A stretch of 64,000 bases of DNA, from the NCBI RefSeq assembly GCF_036884655.1, contig NC_088340.1, positions 11,224,001-11,288,000 of the forward strand, read 5' to 3'. Origin of the DNA: Musa acuminata AAA Group. Taxonomy: Eukaryota > Streptophyta > Magnoliopsida > Zingiberales > Musaceae. This document shows, in pieces, positions 20,224-32,696 of the stretch. The notes under the pieces were generated by a model, which was not told the origin of the DNA, ran no database searches, and was given only the letters and a program-made list of their open reading frames with translations. The translations under genes were made by a program, and so were the position numbers. How positions within the stretch are numbered: position 1 is the stretch's first letter; the number at the start of each line of letters is the position of its first letter.

Positions 20224-22490
20224 GACAATCAAATGTTAACTTATCATAATAGTGTTATAAGAAGAGTCATACGTTGGTTAAGGAGTAAGGGAACTAATGG
20301 CTTATAAGTCTATAGCATCACTTTTATCTACAAAGGTGCTTTTTGTGACTCACAAGTCTTGAAAGGGCAAAATCATGCGAGCACCCCTAAAGTAGATGAT
20401 TCCTTATGAGTCTATGGGTCATACTAATGACAACCAAATATTGACTTATCACCTCCTTCTTGCACTTGTGTGAACAAGAGGCCAAAGGAGATGGTTTTAT
20501 ATTGTCCCATATAAAAATATGCTATAAAATATTTCCCTCCTCTCTTAACAAGCATAAAATGTTATTTTGGCACAGGTCAGACTTTACTCTTTTGCCATCT
20601 TTTTACTAATTTTGTCCTTGAGCTTGATTAACTTAACCATAAGAGGGATCAAGTAAGAAAGCCTCCCCTCAACCTTGGTCTTTATGCAGATGTCATAGAG
20701 AGAGATGGAGTGGCCACCTCGAGAACACCTCATCCAATCTATACTCACAAGCCCCGAAAGGGCAAAACCATACGAGCACACCAAAAGTGAACAATTTCTC
20801 GTGAGCCTATGGGAGCGCACCAATAACGACTAAATGTTAACTTATCAGAATGACACTAAAAGAACGATCATGAGCCCTTGACTCTCCTAGGGGGGAGCAC
20901 TGATAAGGATATTTAGTCTCACATTGGTTGATGAATAGGAGAACCAAGGGCTTATAAGCCCTAGGGCTATCCTTATCTTAAATGTGCCTTTTGAGGCTCA
21001 TGAGCCTCGAAAGGGCAAAATCATGCAAGCACACTCAAGGTAAACAATTTCTTGCGAGTCCATGAGGTTGCACCAATGACAATCAAATGTTGACTTATCA
21101 TAATAGCGCAATAAGGAGAGTCATGTGCCCTTGTCTCCGGGGGAGAGTATTGATAAGGATATTTAGTCCCATGTTGGTTGAGGAGTAGGGGAACTAAGGG
21201 CTTATAAGTCTTTAACATCACGTTTATCTATAAAGGTGCTTTTTGGGGCTCACGAGTCTCGAAAGGGCAAAATTATGCGAGCATCCTTAAGTAAATAATT
21301 CCTCATGAGTCTATAGGTCATACTAATGATAACCAAATATTTATTTATCACCTCCCTCTTTTACTTGTGTGAACGAGAGGACAAGGAGATGGTTTTATAT
21401 TGTCCTATATAAGAATATGCCACAAAATATTCCCCTCCTCTCTTAACAAGCATAAAACGTTATTTTGGCACATAGGTCAGACTTTACTCTTTTACCATCT
21501 TTTTACTAATTTCGTCATTGAGCTTGGTTAACTTAACCATAAGAGGGATCGAGTAAGAAAGCCTCCCCCCGACCTTGGTCTTTATGCAGATGTCATAGGG
21601 AGAGATGGAGTGGCCACCTCGGGAACACCTCATCCAACCTGCACACACGAGGTTGAATCATGTCAAACTAACTGGGACATCATCGATATTTTTTCTAACT
21701 TTTATAGTGTTAGAAGGAGAGCTCATGTCATTGGAATGTTCACCCATCGACCCTCTCAATGAACGCTCGAGTGAAGAAACTCTACCCCCAACCCATAGTA
21801 CTTTCACTCAAGAGGACAGTACTCGTCATTTTTGCACCTCGGTACTTTCGCTCTAAGTCTATAAAGGTGCTTTTTGGGGCTCACAAGCCTCGAAAGGGCG
21901 AAATTATGCGAGCACCCCTAAAGTAAATAATTCATCATGAGTCTATGGGTCATAATAATGACAACCAAATATTGACTTATCACCTCCCTCTTGCACTTAT
22001 GTGAAGGAGGGGCCAAAGGAGATGGTTTTATATTGTCTCATATAAGAATATGCCATAAAATATTCCCCTCCTCTCTTAACAAGCATAAAACGTTATTTTG
22101 GCACAAAGGTCAGACTTTACTCTTTTATCATATTTTTACTAATTTCGTCGTTGAGCTTGGTTAACTTAACCATAAGAGGGATCAAGTAAGAAAGCCTCCC
22201 CCGACCTTGGTCTTTATGCAGATGTCATAGAGAGAGATGGAGTGGCCACCTCAGGAACACCTCATCCAACCTACACACACGAGGCTGAACCATGTCGAAC
22301 TAACTAGGACATCACCAATATTTTTTTCTATTTTTTTAGTGTTAGGAGGGCTCATGTCATTGGAATGTTCACCCATAGACCCTCTCTATAAACGCTCAAG
22401 TGAAAAAGCTCTACCCTCGACCCATAGTAATTTCACTCAAGGGGGCAGTACTCATCATTTTTGCACCTCGGTACTTCCATCTTGATGCAA
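20224..22490. repeat. LTR-like direct repeats (right flank of the nest)
   Basis: Two near copies of about 630 bp, 21228-21855 and 21856-22489, and a partial one at about 20327-20745. Each runs from 'AAGGTGCTTTTTGGGGCTCAC' through 'CATATAAGAATATGCC' (TATA-like) to 'CATTTTTGCACCTCGGTACTT'. Units like those at 2400-3270 lie between (20745-21230). They look like LTRs of a Ty3 (Tat-type) element in tandem or fragments. The short frames inside them are not genes. Confidence 0.72.
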
Positions 22491-22999
22491 ACATTGATGA
22501 GGTACTGGCATCTATTTAATGACCCAGGTCTCTTGCCTCTAGGGATGACCCTGAACCACCTGCTCATCCCCATTGATGTCTTCTTAAACCTCACCCAATA
22601 AGTTTATACGTTAATAGGAATGATACAGGTCGTTGCCCCGCTCTTACCTCAACTAGCCCAGACGTAGTCCTTGGTTCCTCAGCACCCGTCAAGGCTCCCC
22701 GATCCGAAGTGTTGACCCCCTAGGAATGCTCGAGGCCTATTAAGCCCCTGGTTGAGGTGGTACTTTGATCCTTGATCGTAGAATTCAATGGGTCGCACTA
22801 CCTTAATCCGTAGTAGTTGAGTTTGAGGCTCAATCAGTAGATTCAATGGAGGACTCTCTTCAGGCCCATTTGTGATAAATGGACTAATGTTTGGCGAAGA
22901 TGTGATAAGACATTCAACTGTCGAAATGAAAGGTTGACCCCGCCTGATCACCATTTGTCCAAAAGATTCAAGAGGAGCCAATTCCAACGAGCTATCGAC

Positions 23000-23870
23000 T
23001 CCCAATCTTAGAAGCGTTCAATGGTAGCGCTGACCCAATGGAATATATTGCAACTTTTCACGCTCAAATATCTGTATATAGTATCTTGACGCTTTGATTT
23101 GTTGTACCTTCCCAACCACTCTAAGGGGTCTGACGCAGGAAGGGTATGCCCACCTAAAGCTGCTTTCAGTCAGCTCTTTCGATCAACTAGCAAGAGAGTT
23201 CAAACAATACTTCCTCGGAAATGTATGCCCTTAGCGCTTGACAACAACCCTCTTGGGCCTCCAACAAGGGGAGGAGGAGACACTCTCGAACTTCGTCGCC
23301 TGATTCACAAATGAGATCCAAGACATAGCTGATGCTCATCCATCGCTCCTCATACAAACTTTTATGATGGGGTATAGGTCCTCTTGTTTTTTTTGAACAT
23401 TTAATAGAAAGATCACTAGCGACTATACACGAAGCACTTCAAAGAGCTAGTGAATACACTGTCATTGATGCAATGGTCTCCGAAAAGCATGAGAAGTCAT
23501 GCAATAAGCCAAAGCAAGAGCATCCACAACCAACCCTGACCCCAACCCTGAGATCACCTTAATAAAGGAGAAATGATTAGCTTGAACCACCTCATCCAAG
23601 ATCAGAGTTGACACTCCTCAACATGATTAGAGCTAAAGTTTTCCTCTAAACCAAAAAGAGGGAGCTCTTGAGAGACTCCTACGCGATGAAAACCCCCTCT
23701 AATAAGGAGAGACAGATCCAAGTACTATCAATTTTATCAAAATTATGATCATAACACTAAAGACTATCATGATTTAAAAGAGCATATTTAAGAACTTATA
23801 CATCACAAACATCTCAAGCGATTTGTTTAAAAGCATCAGGAGCCCTCACCTCGACCCGAGAGGCCATTCA
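23000..23870 (+). pseudogene. Tat-type gag remnant
   Basis: Readable pieces: EAFNGSADPMEYIATFHAQ (about 23009 on), FPTTLRG, SSFDQLAREFKQYFLGN, LLGLQQGEEETLSNFV, EIQDIADAHPSLLIQTFMMG, and farther on YDHNTKDYHDLKEHI and PSPRPERPFN. These follow the order of the Retrotrans_gag domain and the downstream spacer of Tat gag. Stops and frame changes break it repeatedly. Confidence 0.8.
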
Positions 23871-23959
23871 ATCTAGCCTTTCACATCAAGGTTGTCTTGT
23901 CCTGCCACCCGAGATCGTCTTCCCAGTACCTCGAATTGAAAACTTGATGAAAAAATCTC

Positions 23960-24285
23960 TGAAGAGGGACTTCGGATTGGTCTCAACTTGATCAACGAGG
24001 TCAAGGTCAAGACACATCTAAGGATGCTGAGGTACAAAAAAGTGGTAGCCAAACTCTATAATCAAGGTATTTATCCTCGAGGAATCAGACTTTGGGATCT
24101 AATACTTCGGAAAGTTGAAGTCAGTAATCTGACTGGATCCCAAGGTAAGTTAGCACCAATTAAGAAGAGTCCTATCGAGTCATTAAGGTCGTCTGATACG
24201 AAACCCATGTCCTCGGGACAACAAAGGCACGGTGCTACCTCAAACATGACATATTATAAATTTAAAGAAATTCTACCCCTAAGGC
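23960..24285 (+). pseudogene. Tat-type integrase C-terminal remnant
   Basis: The frame open at 23988-24326 carries VAKLYNQGIYPRGIRLWDL followed by ILRKVEVS and GKLAPI, corresponding to the conserved 'VAKLYN...F..GDLVLRKAEVS...GKLAPNWEGPY' tail of Tat integrase. It lies within 100 bp of gag-derived sequence, so about 3 kb of pol has been lost between them. Confidence 0.75.
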
Positions 24286-24661
24286 ATGCCTTAGGGTTAG
24301 TTTGGATTGCTATGTTTGAGTATTAGGCTTCGGCCTACCATGCCTCATGCAACAATTATTTTTTTAAAAAAAAAAGGAGAAAAATTATTATTATATCAAA
24401 GTGGGAGATATGGCAAGTCGAAGAAAAAAAGTTTCATTGCTTCAAACAAAGACTACACCATCCTTGGCACCGTCTTTATGTCCAAAATGAGACCCCAACC
24501 TACCAAAATAGAAAGTTAGTCAAGTGGACAAGCCTGACGACTCTACAAAGTAAAGACTCGAAAGACCAAATTAGGTAGATAGACCTGATGATTTAAACAA
24601 AACAAATACAATAGGACTAAGGACTCAAGCATTCAGGCAGGGAGGTAAGCTAGAATCATCA

Positions 24662-25060
24662 TTAAAGGGGACTTAAGGGGGCCATCAGAATATTTCGATC
24701 CTCGAGGTAATCAACAAAGGGATCCTCCTCAAGCTCCATCCCAAGATACCTTACATTAAAATGAGCCAAGGCAATGTGGTATCCGTACTGATAAAAGGAG
24801 ACCCCCGATCTCTCCAAGCCCTTCCTAGACCTGATTGAGACCTTGTAGTCAATGATGAATTCCTCTTGATACCTCAGCACCATGCCCCTCTCATCCTCCC
24901 TCAAAGCTTCCACCTCATTGTTCAAGGCGACCACCTGCTCGTTCAGGCTCTGGATCTGTTCGTTTGCAACAACCAGTTGCTCAGTTAGGTTTATAATCTA
25001 CTCGTTTGTAGAGATTTGATCACGGAGCTCGGTGTTGGAGGTCCTCATGGAGTTCATCTC
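24662..25060 (-). pseudogene. Antisense coiled-coil ORF of the Tat-type element
   Basis: Minus frame open at 24662-24934 and continuing upstream (LTEQLVVANEQIQSLNEQV) to a TAG near 25008, beyond which NTELRDQISTNE extends it. The heptad pattern predicts a coiled coil. It ends in FYQYGYHIALAHFNVRYLG and EEDPFVDY, like the C-terminal part of antisense ORFs described for Tat/Retand elements. Function unknown. Confidence 0.55.
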
Positions 25061-25260
25061 TCATTTGACGATTATTGCCCCAAACAGACTTTAGTTGGTT
25101 GACCTAACTAGCAAGGCACTATTGGGCCTCTTCCAACTTCTTCTCCAACTCGGTCACTTGAGCTTCAATTCCAACGATGAGGGTTGGAACTCCCCTCCCC
25201 CTTCTCAACTCTACATCTACACGAAGGCTAATTAATGACGGACTCAGCATCACATACACA

Positions 25261-26344
25261 GTCGATTAAGGCCGTGACATAATGGTGATGCTACAAGCCA
25301 AGGTGGAGGCATTAATTGAGAGGCAATCTCAAGAAATCAAATAACCAATCTATGACTTTACTTGCTAGCACTATGTTACAATAAGCAACATCAATCATCA
25401 CTTCTGATATAGAGCCGTAAATATACTTAGACATCCTAACGCATAAGGAGCCTCAACGCATAAGGAGTCTAGTAGGTCAGCAATCTTCAATGCTTTGCCC
25501 TGACATAAGTCATACGCTGATCTTTGCCTATTCCCCCCTCCACCCAAAGCAGAACCGAGATGTCCTAGGTAAATCTACTTGCCTCTCCCACCCCACCCCA
25601 CCCTCCTTTTCTAACGGAGAGACGTAAATCTACTTGGCCATCCCAACGCATAAGGAACACACATTTTACTAAAGAGCCAAACATGCCGATTTTTTCTTTC
25701 ATATTTTGCCGGAATTTAATCAAGCCTTACATTTTAATGTTACTTCTAATATAAAAACTTGACTAGATACACTAACATATATAGATTGACAATTTAACAG
25801 TAATGGCAGCTAAACTCCATGTTGAAAGATGATAGAATTATTGATCCAAGAACACAGTATCTGGAGCATATGAAACAAAATATATGGATCAACAAAAATG
25901 GATGCAGGTGCAGTGATGAGATGATAAGTGCTGAGAATAACTACACCTCCAGAGGAACCAACAAATACCTGGCAAGGCAACATTTGACTGAAATAGGCAG
26001 CCACAGAATGCAGGCGAGAGTGCTGTAGTAGTACAGCCACGTGGCAGGCTTGGTGCAGCCGCGGGCATGCTGAATTGTCAAGGCACGCTTGGTGCAGCTG
26101 CGCGGAGCATTGACTGTGGCCACGCTGCACAGAGCCCTTGACCCACAAGGTTCAGCTGCAGCCCTATGCAAATACCTCGCAAGGCGACATTTGACTGAAA
26201 TAGGTGTTTAGACTTAAATGATTTCAACCAAATAAAAGATCAAGTCTACTTCCAAAAGTAAGCAACATCTTAAGAAAATTATGTGTATCGATACAGAAGG
26301 AATAGCACATAAGACATGCATATACCCTATCATTCATCAGTTCA
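25261..26344. other. Intergenic, with a 36-bp direct repeat
   Basis: No gene found. A 36-bp sequence occurs at 25962-25997 and 26169-26204 with two mismatches, framing a 171-bp stretch that is GC-richer than its surroundings. Confidence 0.5.
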
Positions 26345-26401
26345 TTCAGTACACTTTTCTTCTATGAGATGCCTAAGATACTCAAACTCTTCATCAGGAA
26401 C
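26345..26401 (-). other. Candidate 3'-UTR exon of U11/U12-31K
   Basis: On the minus strand TTGTTTACTTTTCAG precedes GTTCCTGATGAAG at 26401, a good acceptor. A matching donor GAAG|GTAATGC lies at 28138, four bases after the stop codon, giving an intron 28137-26402. The exon would be untranslated because the stop precedes it. Based on splice-site appearance only. Confidence 0.4.
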
Positions 26402-28141
26402 CTGAAAAGTAAACAAGCATTCTCATGTCATAATCAAATATTAGAGAAAAAGTAAAGGCATAACTGCAATCACATATATTCATCATTTTGGTTTCCTCAG
26501 AAATGGAAATACAATCCATTTAAAATGAGAACAGAAACTGCTAATCATTCAACAGATGTTAACGAGAGAGTTTGCACTACATACACTTGCCAAGGTTCGA
26601 TCAGTAGGGTAGTTTCGGATCCAGGTAACAATAAGCATGGAATAGTCAGAAAAAATGGACCTGGCTGATCAAATGCACAGTATCAGCCAAGATGACAATG
26701 ATCCCAAATAACTGGGCTACAAACGTTCTTTTTAACAGTTGTGACTAGGTGCCATTGAACAAGTTATAGAGTTTAGGTTATATATCCTCATTAATGTGCA
26801 TTATGTTCATAGCTGTCCTAAAAAGTTTTTCTGAATTTTGTTATATAAACCTTTGTTCAGCCAAAATCAAGATCTTCCAGCCTGAATAGCCCAATCTACC
26901 ATATATATGTATCCAAGACTTCCATTCAAACAGTTTATCCCAACCGCTCTCTATTATCTTTGACACTGACTATAGACTACAAACTCATTTAGTAAAATTA
27001 TTAACTTTATCAGTTCCAGTAAAATCATAGAGCTTCAGCTTGAAAGAGAAGTGAAACTGATACACAAAAAGCACAAAATATTAACTCAATTATCACATGC
27101 ATTGCAAATAAAATCTTCAGCAGAGTACACCCCTTTTCACAGTAAGCACAAACGATATCAGGTCTATAGACAGTCAAGTATGTACAAGAAAAGTCACTGA
27201 CTTCAGTTAGGGACCATAACAAGCACACTGTCATCAAGATGAACTCACTGACTTCACATGATTAGCTAAAATTTTGCTCCTTATATGAAATCACACCATC
27301 AATTGAAGAAACCTTTTAAACAAAGTTAAACAAATACCTTTTGAACAAGAATTCCAAACAAATACATTTTTTCCATCTTTATCAGAGAAAAAGATTGATG
27401 GTATCCAACTCTCTATTTAATCCTATCTCAATTTCGAGAATATTTTAATCCACTTACCCAGAATAATATTCACTCGACTCTCATCCAAAGTTAAACTTAA
27501 TGATCCCTGGGGGAAAACTACAATGTAAGCACTTCATTCTTATTCAGAGCCATCACTTTTAAAATTCTACTTTATAGGAAAATTTGACCTAGGTTCCAAA
27601 ATATTAAGATCCCAAAACTTCTAGCATTTGCCAATCAAGTCTAGATTGCCAGATCTTATGCAAAATTACAGAGATGATCAAGGACAAATTATTTTCAAGG
27701 TCCACTGCCCATTAGTCACCCAAAAAAAAAAAGTTCCGGTTGTGATTTGCTTTCCTGCATCAGTCTTATGGTTAGACAAGAGACTATTTCTTCATCATTC
27801 TATTAAATCCATCCATAGGCTGATGGTTACAATTTCTGAAAGTTGGATCCAATTTGGCTTAGAAAAGACTTATAATTTCTAACTTAATCTGTCTTAAAAG
27901 AAAACACAAAAAGACCTGGTGAGACATACAACAATTAGAAATTAAAAGTAGAGATGCTACAGTATAGCTACGTTAGTTTGATGGTTAATTCCTATGTTTA
28001 TGTCATGAATAAATAGTTCAGAAACTCTATAAGCACATTGCGAAGCATGACATAGAATAGTGTTTCTTCATGATCAGAATAGAGTAATATCAAACTAATA
28101 GAACAATATGAGAATGGAGAAAGCTTCACAGCATTACCTTC

Positions 28142-28915
28142 CTATTCATCCTCGCCACTCTCGTCGCTGAAATAGCTAACTTTCTTCTCCTTTTTCTTCT
28201 TGTCGTTCCCATCACCAAAACGCTCGTCCCTTTCCCTCGCCTTCTCGTCGAACCCCCTCGTGTCCACCACCGACGCCCAGTTATCGTTATCGAAAGCTTC
28301 CTCTTCGCCACCGTCAGAACCACCATCTTGACCTCCACCGCCACCGCCGCCACCGCCGCCCTGTTCCCTCCGCCGCGCCCGCTTCGGATTGGGCCGCTCC
28401 CTGGGCCCCAGCTGGTTCCTCGGACACTCGTAGGAGAGGTGGCCCTCCTCGCCGCATTCGTAGCACCGGCTCTTGTCCTTGTAGACCCTCCGGCGAATGA
28501 ACTCGGCGGCACGGCCGTTGTCAGCAGCGATGGAGGCCGAGAGCGTGCGGCCGTTGAGGACCTTCCCGTTCATGGACCGAGCGGCCGCCGCAGCGTCGTG
28601 GCGGGAGACGAAGAGCACGAAAGCGACGCCGCGGCTGCGGCGGGTGGCGTGGTCCTTGAGGACGGTGACGCGGGCGACCTTGCCGAAGGTGGAGAAGATC
28701 GTGTGGAGGTCGGAGTTGGTGAGGGTGTAATCGATGTTGGAGACATAGACCGTCGATTTTGAGGGGGCGAGGCCGCCGGATCCGCCCTTGGAGGAGGCGC
28801 CGCTGCCGCCGCGGGAGCGGGAGTTGGCGGCCGAGGCGGATGAGGAGGAGGGGACGGGGTATCGGTAGAGGAAATCGTCGTCATCGTCGTCGCTTTCGTT
28901 TCTACGGCGAGCCAT
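28142..28915 (-). CDS. U11/U12-31K: U11/U12 snRNP 31 kDa protein (RRM and CCHC zinc knuckle; ZCRB1 orthologue)
   Basis: Component of the U11/U12 di-snRNP that recognises U12-type introns in the nucleus. 257 aa, single coding exon. Acidic, Ser-rich N-terminus ([14 protein letters not shown]); RRM with RNP2 [10 protein letters not shown] and RNP1 [10 protein letters not shown] (about residues 55-135); CCHC knuckle [14 protein letters not shown] (about 150-163) preceded by VYKDKSR; a Gly run; then [14 protein letters not shown] and [14 protein letters not shown] at the C-terminus. This order and the conserved strings match the plant 31K family closely. The ATG at 28913-28915 is chosen because the protein there ([12 protein letters not shown]) starts as in the family; an in-frame ATG 69 nt upstream would add an atypical 23 residues. 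Confidence 0.95.
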   Translation of the reverse strand: MARRRNESDDDDDDFLYRYPVPSSSSASAANSRSRGGSGASSKGGSGGLAPSKSTVYVSNIDYTLTNSDLHTIFSTFGKVARVTVLKDHATRRSRGVAFVLFVSRHDAAAAARSMNGKVLNGRTLSASIAADNGRAAEFIRRRVYKDKSRCYECGEEGHLSYECPRNQLGPRERPNPKRARRREQGGGGGGGGGGQDGGSDGGEEEAFDNDNWASVVDTRGFDEKARERDERFGDGNDKKKKEKKVSYFSDESGEDE

Positions 28916-28984
28916 CTCCCAGCGATCTGTCTCTTCCCCTTCGCAAGTATTTGGGTTTTCTAGAGAGGGCGAAGCTGGGAACAA

Positions 28985-31041
28985 GAAGGAAACGTGAATT
29001 GTGAATCGGTTTGCCTGTTAACGGGCCGGGATAATCTTAGCCCATTTCAACGAGCCCAAATGCGCTAGGCGATACTTTGCATATTGTATAGTTATATGTT
29101 ATGGAAACTATATCATTTTATATTGATATGTGATAGATAAATATCATCAATCGATTATCATATGTTATCGGGCCTCCACGTGATAAGACACGCTTCTTTG
29201 ATTTGTCCATACGCACATAAGTTCAAAATAGATAGTTATAAGTTAGCTTCTCTCTTCTCGCTTATATGGACAAAACGAAAAAGATAATCTATTAGAGATG
29301 ATTAAGGATTATTCCCGTAAAATATATTGTTTCTCTATTGTCCACCTATAATCGATATAAAAACTTATTTTTAAAGTAATTATAAAAAGAATCATTTTTC
29401 ATCACTCACGTCTATACATATTTATTTTAAATTATTAATTTGAGCACGAGGAATTAGATCAAGAAATTTCTTTACAGTTCACATCTTAATATTTTAATAT
29501 TTTTATCTTAAAATAATTATATATATATATATATGGGTGATCAGAATATTAATAATATCTTATCAGTTATGTAATTTATTTATTTTATATTATTATATAC
29601 ATCGGTGGGATGTGCAATGCAGATATGATGGCATGAAGATTTGACATGATTGTTTTGAATCCTGTTGTGTCATTTCCCAATTCATGTGTCCATTGTCCCT
29701 TCGGGTTAGATGACTTGTTTTGAGAGAGAGAGACGTGATTGATGGTGCATTTGAAGCATATTTAAATGTACATTGTCCAATATAATCCTCAATGTATATT
29801 TAAAATATGTATATTTAATATTTTTTTAAATTACAGGTGATCTGAATATTATATTAAAAATATTTAAATACTAATATTACCTCAGGATAATATTAATATT
29901 TTATAAAAAAAATAATACAATTTTAGATAATTTAAAAATATTCTGTGACTTTATCTAAAAATTTTAAAATTCAATATAATTTCATGAGAAATCAATATAA
30001 TTTATATTTTTTTATAAAGGTAAAATTTTATTTATTTATTATGTACTTGGGCCTATGAAATTTTTATGAGATTAGATACATTCATTTATTTATTTTATTT
30101 TATTACTAATTAATTTAAATAAAAATATAGTTTTAAAATAAATATAAAAATATTATAAGGATTAATTTATTATAAAATATTTAATAAACTTTTGAAATAT
30201 AATTTTATCAAATAATATTTATGTCAATGTTGTGGCACCAAGATGACCAACATCTATGCACCAAGTGATCAATATCTCATGGCGGTGATCGACACCTCAA
30301 TGCCTCGTTCACAATATTTTCGTTAAGTGTGGATGGCATGGCATCATCTCTCAAGTATTATCGATCATGTCGTTTATACGACATGTTCTCAAATTCGAGA
30401 CAATATAATCATACTTAGGATAGGGAATATATAAAATTGTTCTCGACACCAATGTATAACTACGAGCATAATAATCATATAGTCATAACTATAAAAAGCC
30501 CTCTCAAATATATATTTAATTTATTCAAATAATAAACTTTATCAACTCTTAAATTAATTTAAGCGATTCGAAATCTATTATGTTTAATTATTTTCGACAT
30601 CGATAAAAGATGAATATATAATAATATCTATTTTAAAAGTCATATCATACAGGACAAGATTGGGGGAAATCTATTATCCTCTCCTCCGGTTAATATCACT
30701 CGTCACGAATCGACATGCGTGACGATGTTAGAAGATGGTGTGGTTCACCTTAACGTATCAAAATGACGCATCACGGGAAGGTCCAAAAAATCTAATTAAA
30801 CCTTAACCAGTGACTCTCGTCTCAATTCCCTATCTAACGAAGAAGACTAGAGAGAGGAGTGTACTGCAATAACTCTTCCATGACCCGAACGCCGAAGATA
30901 ACACCTGGAATTCCACGAGTTCGCGGACACGATAACGCATGGCAGTGAGGCAGGAGAGTTTTCTTACGACACAGCAGTCTTGCATGGATTCTATTGGAAT
31001 TCGGAAGTATCCAGTAAAAAGCTGTAGTCGATTCGACCCTA

Positions 31042-31074
<33 letters not shown>

Positions 31075-31140
31075 CAGAGTAATAACAACAATAATTGTAG
31101 CTCTCTGAAGGCAATTAAACTTTCGTATCACCATTCGCAC
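28985..31140. other. AT-rich intergenic DNA with a trinucleotide microsatellite
   Basis: No open frames with support. (AT)n near 29519-29534 and (AAT)n at 31042-31073. Likely old degenerate repeat DNA. Confidence 0.5.
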
Positions 31141-32573
31141 CTGCCAAAAATGGAGGTCGCATATCTGTGTGCTCTTGCGAGGCGGCTGGACTTTCCTGCA
31201 CGCAATCATGACTCCATCTCCTCCCTTTACGTGAGATGGATGGCAAGATCATCAAATTCCAGTTCTCCTCCACCTTTCAATGTGGCACGATCAATTCGAC
31301 TCGGAATAAATCTGATGTGCCCCATGCGATATTTCTTGCCTTGTTTCGGCGAGAAGACAACCCATATGCTCCTTCTATCAGAAGATCGATGCACATAGAT
31401 ACTCATCACAGCCAGGATATCAAATCTGATATAACAAGAAATCGAGGCTGAGAAGCGTCAGATATAGAAAATTATGAGGCGACACTCACCCACTCTCGGT
31501 GTTCAACGATCTTGACCTTCTTCAAGAATCAACCACTTTGATTTGAGAGCATCCCTCAATCAATCGGGCGGTCAAAGGTATTCAATTTTGCCGACTGGTG
31601 TACGATGGACATGTTCAGATACAGCTCAGGCTGAAATGGAAACGGATGACGAAGATGCTATGGTCGTCAAGTGCGTTTGCTCCTAGTCCGACTCGTGTAC
31701 GAGAGAGAGAGAGAGACAGGGCACATGGGATGAGTGTTGACCGGTCCATCGGATTGATCTCATCGGATCAGATGTGCCGACGGGTGAACGGAAGGAACAA
31801 GGACGAACATGAACCTTCCTTTGTCTGAGGTACTCCGGCGTACGTCACGCTTCCGAAGATGCTTGGACGCAGTGGTAACAGTTAAACCAGCAGATGATGG
31901 ATGACAAACATGGTACGGTGCTTGTTCCGAGCGAGATAACCATTTGCACAGAGACCGGGGGTTGAAGTTGCTGCCTGGAAAGTTGGGTTCCATGGCATTT
32001 GGATGGAAGCTTTGACCGTCACTGGTTGACATTAACAAAGGCCATCAAGCATGCCCACTTGTTGCACTTTATCACTTTTACTCGAAGCCTCTCGTTTAGC
32101 GGAAGACTTCAAGATGTCAAATCTGATGTAAAGTTGGATTTCCATCATCTGGATTAAGAACAACCTCAAGTGTGTTTGAATTCTCTAAGCACCGAGGGCA
32201 CGGCATTTTATCAAACGAATGGACGGCACACTCCATCGTATACTCCCTTGCGTGTCAGCCATGTCTATTTCCAAAAACTGATTGTTTATCAGCCGTCTAA
32301 AACGCATCCGATGGTCGCCATCCAAATTGTCAAGTGCGTGGAGCGGCGTCGACGTCGACGTCCGCCACGATAACGCTCGTGGGCGAAACCCGGTACGACG
32401 TCCGACGTGGACGGGCGCCCCCCGCTACGGATGGAGGAGCGAAGCTTCTGTTAAAGCTGGTGTTGTTGTTAGTTGAGGAGGCGAGGAGTGGTGTTCGTCG
32501 GGGCCCGATGCCGTCTCCGTTAACGGTGGGTTAACCATGGTTAGGCCGGGTTACGATGACAGCGAATCGGCTT
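31141..32573. other. Intergenic region upstream of pectate lyase
   Basis: Short open frames without recognisable domains. A (GA)n run near 31700-31717. No gene called. Confidence 0.4.
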
Positions 32574-32581
32574 CTATATAA
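32574..32581 (+). promoter_or_regulatory. TATA box of the pectate lyase gene
   Basis: CTATATAA, 116 nt upstream of ATG 32697. Confidence 0.65.
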
Positions 32582-32696
32582 TGCCACTACCTTTGCGGTG
32601 TTTCCTTGCAACTGCATTCTCCATCAGCTTTTCTGTTCTCTCCTTCGATCACATCTTTTTGCTCTGGGAAACGTGAGAGGTGAGACGAGGGCGGCA

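Larger units (their letters stand above)
22490..25260 (+). mobile_element. Decayed Tat/Retand-type Ty3/gypsy element
   Basis: In order: gag remnant, a jump straight to the integrase C-terminal region, then an antisense coiled-coil ORF before the expected 3' LTR. This order matches Tat elements, which carry an extra antisense ORF after pol. Protease to integrase core is absent. Outer borders are not resolved; the LTR-like repeats on its left may belong to it. Confidence 0.7.

Noticed and set aside
28328..28762. Plus-strand frames opposite U11/U12-31K
   Set aside because: Shadows of the conserved RRM protein; low-complexity content.
30830..31114. Tyr-rich minus-strand frame
   Set aside because: The Tyr run is the translated AAT microsatellite.
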